A DNA stretch of 64,000 bases from an uncultured Lachnospiraceae bacterium (GTDB lineage Bacteria; Bacillota; Clostridia; Lachnospirales; Lachnospiraceae): positions 54,671 to 118,670 of the forward strand of contig CAJTUA010000012.1 in NCBI GenBank assembly GCA_910579615.1, read 5' to 3'. The position numbers and the translations under genes are program-made. Positions 28,559-34,793 of the stretch are shown here, piece by piece; positions within the stretch are counted from its first letter, which is position 1, and the number at the start of each line of letters is the position of its first letter. The notes under the pieces are model-generated. The model was not told the origin of the DNA and ran no database searches. It saw only the letters and a list, made by a program, of their open reading frames with translations.

Positions 28559-29842
28559 ATGAAGCGAAATGCGATTGAAAAACTGATTGATTGGAAGCAG
28601 GGGGAGCCGCGGACACCCCTTTTTCTTTCGGGTGTCCGCGGCTGTGGAAAGACTTATCTGGCGATGGATTTTGCGAAATCATTTTTTGAGGGGGCTTTAT
28701 ATTTAAATTTTGAGCAGAAAAATGCACAGAGTGAGGCTTTGCTTGCGGAAATACGGAAGGAACAGACGAAGAGAGGCGGAGCTTTGGAAGCTTTTCCTGC
28801 AGGTTTTTCCCTTGCGGCATTTTCCGAGCGCATTTGCACACTTTTTGATGTTCCGTTGGAATACCGGAGAAATTTTTTGATTGTTCTGGATGAGGTATGT
28901 GGGGATGGTGTTTTGTGGGATTTACTGGTGTCAAGAGCCGGGGAGACCCTGGATTTCTGTGTTCTTGTAATTTCAAGCCAGATGCCTGCACTACCTGCGC
29001 AAAGCCTCCACCTAAACCTCTATCCGTTTACATTTGAGGAATTTTTGTTTGCCACCGGGCAGGAGTGGTACAGCGAGGTCATCCGGGGCCATTTTCAGAC
29101 AAACCACAGGATTCCGGGGATTGTCCATGAAGAATTGGTTGACCGGTTTGACGACTATCTTTGTACAGGGGGGATGCCCGCCGCTATCAATGAGTACCTG
29201 TGTTTTGAGGCAGTGGATAATTTGCCCGAGATTCATCAACGGTACTTTGGGCATGTCCTATATCGTATCCAGAAGCATCATGCGGAGGGGGAAGCGCTGA
29301 AAATGCGCCAGATTCTTGAGGTGATTCCTGCACAGTTAGAAAAGGAAAACCAGAAATTCCAGTACCGCATGATTCGCAAAGGGGCGACGGGTGCGCTTTA
29401 TCAGAATGCAATCCAGGCATTGTGCAAAGAACAGTTGATTTGGCTTTGCAGGCGGCAGGACAAGGAAGAGGCGTTTAAAATTTTCCCGGCGGATATCGGC
29501 TTTTTGTATGCGGTAACGGGCAAGGGGATTTTGGGGAAGGAGCAGGACAGGGGGTTTCGCAGGCTGCTTCTTGGCTGCTACGTCATGCAGGCACTGAGCG
29601 CGTGCGGGTATCCGGCAGAGTTTTGGGAATCTTTATCGCAGGCGCGTGTTGATTTTTTAATCGGGCAGGAGGGGGTTTGGATTCCAATTGAGGTAAAGAC
29701 CACAGAAAATGCAAGGTCGAAAAGTATTGGTGTATATCGCGCGTCACATGAAGTTCCTTATTCGATAAAAATATCATATCATAATTTTGATTTTTCGGGT
29801 GGGGTTCGGTCGATTCCGTATTATGCAATTTTTTGTCTGTGA
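28559..29842 (+). CDS. AAA ATPase with DUF4143-type C-terminal domain
   Basis: The 427-residue protein has an AAA domain with Walker A SGVRGCGKTYL (about residues 24-34) and Walker B FLIVLDEVCG (about 104-113). A C-terminal region with a nuclease-like pattern follows (DFLIGQEGVWIPIEVKTTE, about residue 365). This layout is that of the ATPases with a DUF4143 domain, widespread in gut Clostridia and Bacteroides and of unknown role. The ribosome binding site is weak. A 14-bp perfect hairpin sits inside the coding sequence at the Walker A codons (28605-28643). It is the last gene before an AT-rich accessory stretch. Confidence 0.8.
   Translation: MKRNAIEKLIDWKQGEPRTPLFLSGVRGCGKTYLAMDFAKSFFEGALYLNFEQKNAQSEALLAEIRKEQTKRGGALEAFPAGFSLAAFSERICTLFDVPLEYRRNFLIVLDEVCGDGVLWDLLVSRAGETLDFCVLVISSQMPALPAQSLHLNLYPFTFEEFLFATGQEWYSEVIRGHFQTNHRIPGIVHEELVDRFDDYLCTGGMPAAINEYLCFEAVDNLPEIHQRYFGHVLYRIQKHHAEGEALKMRQILEVIPAQLEKENQKFQYRMIRKGATGALYQNAIQALCKEQLIWLCRRQDKEEAFKIFPADIGFLYAVTGKGILGKEQDRGFRRLLLGCYVMQALSACGYPAEFWESLSQARVDFLIGQEGVWIPIEVKTTENARSKSIGVYRASHEVPYSIKISYHNFDFSGGVRSIPYYAIFCL
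28605..28643 (+). other. Strong hairpin within the ATPase coding region
   Basis: AGCCGCGGACACCC (28605-28618) and GGGTGTCCGCGGCT (28630-28643) form a perfect 14-bp stem with an 11-base pyrimidine loop, about 50 bases into the gene. It overlaps the Walker A codons. In RNA this would be very stable. Confidence 0.6.
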
Positions 29843-30454
29843 AGTTTGGTCGGAAATGCGGTTTGAAGTACAGTCAAAATAAGCATCATTACTTGACATG
29901 GCCGTACTCGTGTAGTAGAATAATATTACAATTTTTTTACGATATTGTAACAAATAAAAGCGATATGGAAGTTTTTTACATGGGTTTTTATGTACAGAAA
30001 TTTTATAAAAGCTGATAAGTAAAGGCTGTTTTTATGTAATTTGATATGGTTTGATAAAGTCTGATATATATTTTGCTTATAAATTTTGTGTGGTGGGATG
30101 CGAATTATCATTCTACAAATATAGTTTTGAGATTTTGTGGGAAATTTTGAGAAATTGATATTTTAATGGATACTTTAAGAAACAATGCGCATTTATTCTA
30201 CGGTTGTATTATTATGGTTTGTTTACAGGTCATGGCTGTTTCCCGGCGTGATTTTTCGCTGATTCAACATCATTTCCTATCTTTGGATGCAAACGGGCGT
30301 GAATGTTGTTGGTTACTTTTTGGCTTTCTGTTCCAGGCAAATGAAAAATTATCCTGATGGAAAGACGATTTTCTACACTTGTAGTTTTTACTTTTTGTTG
30401 TTTGTAAGGATGGAAGTTTCTGATGTTTTGTGCTTTCCAGGGCGGAAAAGCTCT
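29843..30454. other. AT-rich stretch with no supported gene
   Basis: About 610 bp with short, low-complexity open frames only and no convincing ribosome binding sites. It is much more AT-rich than the flanks. It holds one strong promoter (29893-29921). A decayed gene, a small RNA or a regulatory leader for the BlaI-type gene are all possible; nothing in the sequence decides. Confidence 0.5.
29893..29921 (+). promoter_or_regulatory. Strong sigma-70-type promoter with no clear gene
   Basis: TTGACA (29893-29898), 17-bp spacer, TAGAAT (29916-29921). The next supported gene start is 675 bp downstream. Confidence 0.6.
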
Positions 30455-30550
30455 TTTATATTGCGCAGGGGCGCGAATAAATCCAGCTGTCTTGCAGCTC
30501 ATGCCCCGTGCGCGTCGAGTGGTGGAGGAAAACAATCCCCTGCTCGATGA
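30455..30550 (-). repeat. Family B intergenic repeat, copy 2
   Basis: Read on the minus strand it shares a 16-base block, CATCGAGCAGGGGATT, with the copy at 45880. It then shares AGCTGGATTT and TTCGCGCCCCTGCGCA in the same order. A small open frame on the plus strand through this repeat was rejected as a gene. Confidence 0.55.
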
Positions 30551-30596
30551 AATTCAAAAATATTATATTGAGGATTAAGGAGAGGTTTTACAAGCA

Positions 30597-30959
30597 ATGG
30601 CGGACATTCGATTGCACGAAGGGGAATTAAACATCATGGAACTGCTGTGGTCAAATAAATCATTGGCAGCAAAGGATATCGCTAAAATTATTAAGGAGTA
30701 TATTGGCTGGGAAAAAAATACAACCTACACGGTAATCAAACGGTTGATAGAGAAGGGGGCAGTAAAACGAGAGGAGCCTGGCTTTATCTGCAAGGCAACC
30801 GTTTCGAAACGTGCCATCCAAATCTCAGAGACAAAAAATCTGCTGGACAAATTATATGGCGGCTCCTTGAGCAAATTTTTTGTTGATTATGTCAGTAACC
30901 AGACCCTGAATGCAGCAGAATTGGCGGAGATGCAACGTATTTTGGGACAGTACCGCTGA
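30597..30959 (+). CDS. BlaI/MecI/CopY family transcriptional repressor
   Basis: The 120-residue protein has the winged helix-turn-helix of the BlaI family: LHEGELNIMELLW, KDIAKII, NTTYTVIKRLIEKGAVKRE (about residues 40-58). A C-terminal dimer region follows (LLDKLYGGSLSKFFVDYV). BlaI proteins repress by binding dyads and are cleaved by a membrane sensor BlaR1/MecR1; no such partner lies here. AAGGAGAGG is upstream of ATG. The neighbour at 31141, a wall-peptide peptidase, is the likely target or passenger gene. Confidence 0.85.
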   Translation: MADIRLHEGELNIMELLWSNKSLAAKDIAKIIKEYIGWEKNTTYTVIKRLIEKGAVKREEPGFICKATVSKRAIQISETKNLLDKLYGGSLSKFFVDYVSNQTLNAAELAEMQRILGQYR

Positions 30960-31054
30960 TTGCGATTTGCAAAGGGCAAGAGCTTCCAAAACAAATATAT
31001 GGTAAAAAAGAAAGAGCGGTATTGCATAGCCTAATGTACGGTGATGCTATACTT

Positions 31055-31103
31055 AAATACAATACTAAAACAAAACACGATACTTCAATAAAATACAATA
31101 CTA
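31055..31103 (+). repeat. 18-bp-spaced direct repeats before the S66 gene
   Basis: AAATACAATACTA occurs at 31055-31067 and 31091-31103, with a 10/13 match (AAACACGATACTT) exactly midway at 31073-31085. The three copies have a strict 18-bp period. Their position, 37 bp before the S66 peptidase start, suggests an operator for the upstream BlaI-type protein. A further ATACTT is at 31049. Confidence 0.5.
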
Positions 31104-31140
31104 CAAAAAAATATGAAAAAATAATGAGGGAGGTTGGAAA

Positions 31141-32232
31141 ATGGATATTCCTATTGTGAAATGTACCGGAAAAATGAAATACCCAAAGTTTTTAAAGGAG
31201 GGCGGAGCGATTGGATTTGTAGCACCGTCCTTTGGTTGTAATATTGAACCGTATCATTCCGCTTTTTTGCATGCCTGTGAGCGTTTTTCTTCAATGGGGT
31301 ACGATTTGGATCTTGGTTCAAATTGCTTTGCCGGAGAAGGAATCGGAATTAGCAGCACGCCACAGCGGTGCGGGAAGGAGCTTACGGATTATTACGTCTC
31401 TGAGAAAAACGATATTTTACTTTCCTGCGGTGGCGGGGAGCTTATGTGTGAGATTTTAGATTACATTGATTTTGAGCAGCTAACTGCGGTAGCACCAAAA
31501 TGGTATGTTGGCTATTCGGACAATACAAATTTTACTTTTTTACTGACAACCTTGTTGGAAACTGCTTCCATTTATGCGCCATGTGCGCCTGCATTCGGAA
31601 TGGAACCCTGGCACGAATGCATCCAGGATTTATGGGATGTCCTCCACGGAAGAAAATTAAAATTTTCCGGATATCCAGCATGGGAAAAAGAATCGCTGAA
31701 AAGCCCGGAGCAGCCATTGCTTCCATATCATATTACAGAACCACGGGTGATAAAAATATTTTCTTCGGATGGAGCCCATACCTCTTTGAAAAATTCCAAA
31801 GAGGATGGCATTTTTATGGAAGGACGGCTTTTGGGCGGTTGTATGGATTGTCTTGTCAATTTGCTTGGGACAAAATATGACAATGTGGTGAACTATATCG
31901 AAAAATACCGTCAGGACGGTTTTATCTGGTTTTTGGAAGCCTGTGATTTAAACGTTTTTGGCATCCGGCGTGCCATTTGGCAAATGGAGCATGCTGGCTG
32001 GTTCCAACATGTAAAAGGCCTTCTGGTTGGGCGTCCATATTGTTTCGGAAATGAAACAATGGGATTGGATCAATACCATGCGGTTACCGATTTATTGTCA
32101 AATTATAATGTGCCAATTATCATGGACATGGATTTCGGACATTTGCCGCCAGCAATGCCAATTATTTGTGGAAGCTATGCGAACGTATATGCAAAAGGAA
32201 ATGAAGTACTGTTAAAGTATGATTTGATGTAA
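31141..32232 (+). CDS. S66 family serine peptidase (LD-carboxypeptidase/MccF-like)
   Basis: The 363-residue protein has the S66 fold: N-terminal GAIGFVAPSFG, nucleophile region KWYVGYSDNTNFT (Ser about residue 125), the later Glu region (FIWFLEACDLNVF) and the His near the end (DMDFGHLPPAMPI). Members are muropeptide LD-carboxypeptidases or microcin C immunity proteins. The extra length over LdcA (about 300 residues) leans towards the MccF-like branch, but the substrate is unproven. GGGAGG precedes ATG. Together with the BlaI-type repressor it could form a wall-stress or antibiotic response pair. Confidence 0.82.
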   Translation: MDIPIVKCTGKMKYPKFLKEGGAIGFVAPSFGCNIEPYHSAFLHACERFSSMGYDLDLGSNCFAGEGIGISSTPQRCGKELTDYYVSEKNDILLSCGGGELMCEILDYIDFEQLTAVAPKWYVGYSDNTNFTFLLTTLLETASIYAPCAPAFGMEPWHECIQDLWDVLHGRKLKFSGYPAWEKESLKSPEQPLLPYHITEPRVIKIFSSDGAHTSLKNSKEDGIFMEGRLLGGCMDCLVNLLGTKYDNVVNYIEKYRQDGFIWFLEACDLNVFGIRRAIWQMEHAGWFQHVKGLLVGRPYCFGNETMGLDQYHAVTDLLSNYNVPIIMDMDFGHLPPAMPIICGSYANVYAKGNEVLLKYDLM

Positions 32233-32406
32233 AATGTATCCAGCGAAAAATCAAGGAAGGGGGATGGATTGCGAGGGATAGTTATTTTAAGCATGGGAAA
32301 ATGAATATGTATGCCGGATTTTGTATGAACCCCCGTGGGGTTTCCAGGGATGGGTATGGAACGGTCAAAGGGAAGGTCGGACGGCGCGCCCCCTGCGGGG
32401 AACGAG

Positions 32407-32444
32407 CCATTATTTCGTGAAACCTGAGTTTAGCGAAATAATGG
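32407..32444. other. dif-like palindrome at the left phage boundary
   Basis: Arms of 17 bp (32407-32423 and 32428-32444) match at 15 positions. Read as a Xer site it is ATTTCGTGAAA, spacer CCTGAG (32423-32428), TTTAGCGAAAT: the classic 11-6-11 layout of dif. The 60-bp direct repeat that bounds the phage begins at the first base of the spacer. At the right boundary the left arm is replaced by ACGGATAATTT. Joining the two flanks rebuilds one full palindrome about 130-170 bp upstream of the Xer-type gene. Confidence 0.7.
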
Positions 32445-32482
32445 ATTCCGCCCCACCAACCACTTTTTCCTTTCCAAATGTC
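32423..32482 (+). repeat. attL: 60-bp direct repeat, left copy
   Basis: Identical over 60 bp to 40428-40487. It starts CCTGAGTTTAGCG and ends CCAAATGTC. The first mismatches lie immediately on both sides. It marks the left end of the integrated element. Confidence 0.92.
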
Positions 32483-32590
32483 TTATAAACAAACCCTTAT
32501 TTCCAAAATCCTTCATACCTCTTCAATTTTCCATGCTTAAAAAACTACCTCTGATAATCCATTCCCCTTCCCTGTTTCCTTGTTTCCCCG

Positions 32591-32941
32591 TCAATCCCCA
32601 TAATAATACAAACCAGTCCGTTTATTAAACCGGACATGTTCCCGGAACAAATCCCGGATATCATCCTGTTCCTTTGCTTTGTCCGCAATCAAATGCTGCT
32701 CATACTGAATCTGTTCCATGCGGACAATGTGCAGGCGTTCCGATTCGTTGTTTTTCCATTCCGCCCATGTGTCAAGATATTCAAGCGCCTGGAAATATTC
32801 ATCATATGTCATGTAGCCAAGACGGTAACACCAATGGATTTCATCCCGGTATTGGTTTCTGCGAACAACCGGAATCCGGTCATCCGCATCAATACGGGCA
32901 TATATGTCACAAATCCAGTTGGAAAGACTTGGGGCGCTCAA
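32591..32941 (-). CDS. Phage accessory protein of unknown role (116 aa)
   Basis: A soluble, charged, Tyr- and Trp-rich helical protein that I do not recognise. The start is TTG at 32941, overlapping the stop of the previous gene by 4 bp, with GAGGGG upstream. It is the last of three coupled small genes and the closest to attL. The 108 bp between its stop and attL hold nothing clear. Being at the phage edge, it may be a cargo or host-takeover function. Confidence 0.6.
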   Translation of the reverse strand: MSAPSLSNWICDIYARIDADDRIPVVRRNQYRDEIHWCYRLGYMTYDEYFQALEYLDTWAEWKNNESERLHIVRMEQIQYEQHLIADKAKEQDDIRDLFREHVRFNKRTGLYYYGD

Positions 32942-33219
32942 AACAGCTGCCCCTCGCCCAAGGAATCCAGGTCATGTCTAAGCTGCAAAATGTCTTTCCT
33001 TAGGTCACCTATCTGCCTCTCTTTTGCCTGAATAAGTGCTGCGCGTTGGTACATGTCGTGAAAAATCGCCATGCCAAACATCCTATATAGGTCAGAGACC
33101 TGTGTTTTTCCTTCTGTCTCACTGATATGCGGATAATACACGTAGACTGTCTCGATAATTTCATAATTCTCTTCTGACAGCGTTGCACCACTCATTTCCT
33201 CAAATTCCTGCTTCTGCAT
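32938..33219 (-). CDS. Phage accessory protein of unknown role (93 aa)
   Basis: A helical protein with a coiled-coil-like C-terminal third (QAKERQIGDLRKDILQLRHD). ATG at 33219 follows GGAGAGG at a good distance; earlier in-frame ATG codons at 33225, 33234 and 33240 are less well placed. It overlaps the next gene by 4 bp. No family is recognised and there is no membrane span. Confidence 0.6.
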   Translation of the reverse strand: MQKQEFEEMSGATLSEENYEIIETVYVYYPHISETEGKTQVSDLYRMFGMAIFHDMYQRAALIQAKERQIGDLRKDILQLRHDLDSLGEGQLF

Positions 33220-33236
33220 CTTCATCCTCTCCATTC

Positions 33237-33437
33237 TCAAATCTCGTTTTGTACATATCTCGCCAATAAACGGTCATTTTCTTTCAGAAGCGCAAGCTTC
33301 ATATCGAAGCTTATCTTACCGTCAAAATACCAACGGTAAACTGCCATAAGATTTTCAGACTGTGCGGCAGGTCCCTGCCTTCGATAGACAGAGCGAAGTT
33401 TACCTGCCAGAGATTCAAAATCATTTACGTTTTCCAT
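33237..33437 (-). CDS. Phage accessory protein of unknown role (66 aa)
   Basis: A small basic helical protein. ATG at 33437 is preceded by GGGGG; a longer frame to 33569 would overlap the divergent promoter at 33557 and is not favoured. It is the first of the three coupled minus-strand genes on the left of the phage, transcribed away from the divergent regulator. No family is recognised. Confidence 0.55.
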   Translation of the reverse strand: MENVNDFESLAGKLRSVYRRQGPAAQSENLMAVYRWYFDGKISFDMKLALLKENDRLLARYVQNEI

Positions 33438-33556
33438 GGTTCCCCCATTCTGCAAAAAAGGAAGTGCCGTGACAGGTTGCCATGATTTACACATTCGCCA
33501 CGCATCCCCTGCCATGTCCGACTTACTTCCTTTTCTGGCAATACAGCCAATTTTCC

Positions 33557-33586
33557 TTGACTGCACCATGAAAACCGTGGTATAAT
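33557..33586 (+). promoter_or_regulatory. Promoter facing the phage regulator
   Basis: TTGACT (33557-33562), 18-bp spacer, TATAAT (33581-33586), the latter inside the near-palindrome TGGTATAATACCA. It reads rightwards into a 180-nt structured leader and the RHH-like gene. The pair GCACCATGAAAAC (33563) and GTTTTCACGGTGC (about 33625) is inverted across it. Confidence 0.7.
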
Positions 33587-33641
33587 ACCAAACGTAAAAT
33601 CTCGTGAGGATTTTTACATTATTCAGTTTTCACGGTGCGAA

Positions 33642-33752
33642 AGCGGGTCTAACTACTGCCATCATTGGCTCTTTAGGTTTACCCGCTAAAGTGCCGCGCT
33701 TAAGCCTGCACTAACTCGACAACGGCGGATTTTCTTCGGTTGAAATACCGCC
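33642..33752 (+). other. Cluster of three hairpins in the phage leader
   Basis: Stems AGCGGGT/ACCCGCT (33642-33648 with 33681-33687), GTGC/GCAC (33691-33694 with 33708-33711, around GCTTAAGC) and GGCGG/CCGCC (33724-33728 with 33748-33752, extended by ATTT/AAAT). This could be an untranslated leader, a complementary-strand origin or a packaging signal. The sequence does not decide. Confidence 0.45.
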
Positions 33753-33772
33753 ATAAAAACAGGAGGAACTAT

Positions 33773-33859
33773 ATGATGCCTTGGGCATTCACAGCCGTTT
33801 GGGGATTCTCGTTGCTGACTTCGCGATGCTCTCACTGCTATCCCCCGGCAATCACATGA
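33773..33859 (+). CDS. Possible 28-residue leader peptide in phage
   Basis: ATG at 33773 lies six bases after a perfect AGGAGG, within the leader from the 33557 promoter. The frame encodes 28 residues, with a hydrophobic first half (PWAFTAVWGFSLL) and two Cys, and ends at the edge of the first operator-like dyad. The strong ribosome binding site is the main evidence. It may be a real micropeptide or only a translation start used for regulation. Confidence 0.4.
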   Translation: MMPWAFTAVWGFSLLTSRCSHCYPPAIT

Positions 33860-33863
33860 TATC

Positions 33864-33946
33864 ACACATAGCACTATGTTTCAATATGGAAAAATCACCA
33901 AACATAGCACTATGTTTTTGTGCATTTTGCACATGGTGCTATGTTT
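33864..33946 (+). promoter_or_regulatory. Three operator-like dyads before the RHH-like gene
   Basis: AAACATAGCACTATGTTT at 33900-33917 (arms of 8 around CA). A 17/18 match is at 33864-33881 and a weaker one at 33929-33946 (CACATGGTGCTATGTTT). Spacings are 36 and 29 bp. They directly precede the regulator start at 33968, so autoregulation and control of lysogeny are the natural inference. Confidence 0.6.
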
Positions 33947-33967
33947 GGAAGAGAGGAAGAAAAAGAT

Positions 33968-34168
33968 ATGCAACAATTTGACAAAATTAAATATAATTCA
34001 GGTTATAATAAAGACAATTACAAGAGAATAAGTTTTTATTTTTCAAAAGAAAATATCAAAACTGCAACAAGTATCGCTAATGCGCATGGTTATGATACAA
34101 TCAATGCTTACGCCAAAGCCTTACTTGAAGAAGCACTCGCCAAGGAAGCGGGAGGGGGCAAATCTTAA
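33968..34168 (+). CDS. Ribbon-helix-helix-like regulator of the phage
   Basis: The 66-residue protein has a short N-terminus, a strand-like segment (KRISFYFS), then two helices (ENIKTATSIANAHG and TINAYAKALLEEAL). This is the Arc/CopG-type ribbon-helix-helix pattern. ATG at 33968 follows GAGAGGAAG; a longer frame from 33920 overlaps an operator and is rejected. It is one of the few plus-strand genes of the phage, divergent from the accessory genes at 33437, and is preceded by three dyads. Probably the repressor. The assignment rests on pattern only. Confidence 0.6.
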   Translation: MQQFDKIKYNSGYNKDNYKRISFYFSKENIKTATSIANAHGYDTINAYAKALLEEALAKEAGGGKS

Positions 34169-34286
34169 CTAAGATAGATTATTCATATCGCACATACACT
34201 TACTTTACTTTATATATGCATATAATGAATAAGACGCAGCGCATCCACTTTCTGCAGAAAAGATTTTATCATATTATGACCATACA

Positions 34287-34312
34287 AAAAAGAGGGGAAT
34301 GTTCCCCTCTTT
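34287..34312. terminator. Bidirectional terminator inside the phage
   Basis: AAAGAGGGGAA pairs with TTCCCCTCTTT around a 2-4-nt loop, with an A-run on the left. It separates the convergent regulator (+) and coiled-coil gene (-). Confidence 0.8.
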
Positions 34313-34322
34313 CTGTTTGCAG

Positions 34323-34670
34323 CTAAGCCAACTTTTGCAGTTTTTCATCATGTTCCTGAAGTTTCTCCCCATGTTCCTGCAAGTCCCCGCTGTGCTTCTG
34401 GACTACTTTCTTCAGCAAGTCAATATCGCCATATGCCGCTTCCATCCTGTCCGCGCCGTCACGGTAACGGGCATACGTGGATAGGTAGGATGCTTCGATA
34501 TTTTGCAGGCGCGGCAGGATAACGTTTTCCTGGAATACCTTGATATCCCGGATTTCCTTCCCCAAGTCCGCCCTTACATCTTGGATTTCCGCCGTGACCT
34601 GCTTTGTATATGCTTCCAGTTTTGCATCAACTAAGTTGGAAATCGCAAGCAACAATTCATTATTGTCCAT
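34323..34670 (-). CDS. Phage coiled-coil protein (115 aa)
   Basis: A soluble, highly charged helical protein with heptad-like segments at about residues 10-50 (KLEAYTKQVTAEIQDVRADL) and 85-113 (repeats of LQEHGEKLQEHDEKLQ). No family is recognised. GGGGGTG is upstream of ATG at 34670. It is the last gene of the main phage transcript, after rep, and ends in a terminator. It may be an accessory replication or assembly factor. Confidence 0.6.
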   Translation of the reverse strand: MDNNELLLAISNLVDAKLEAYTKQVTAEIQDVRADLGKEIRDIKVFQENVILPRLQNIEASYLSTYARYRDGADRMEAAYGDIDLLKKVVQKHSGDLQEHGEKLQEHDEKLQKLA

Positions 34671-34793
34671 GGTTCACACCCCCTTCCCCAACATCATAAC
34701 ATAGCCCATGCCAAAAGTCTACCTGTTTTTTATCCTGCCCTGTCATGCAGTATCCCGTACCGGATAAGGCATAATCCCTGCACCTTTTGCCCA

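Noticed and set aside
30423..30578. A 51-codon plus-strand frame just before the BlaI-type gene, with a plausible RBS
   Set aside because: It runs through a family B repeat copy on the opposite strand, so the open frame is best explained by the repeat and not by a gene.
33577..33589. TGGTATAATACCA near-palindrome as a second CRESS-type origin
   Set aside because: It lacks a proper stem and the TAGTATTAC nonanucleotide. It is better explained as the -10 region of a promoter.
33781..33981. 66-codon plus-strand frame over the operator dyads
   Set aside because: It starts without a ribosome binding site and its sequence is generated by the repeated dyads. The 28-codon frame and the gene at 33968 are better supported.
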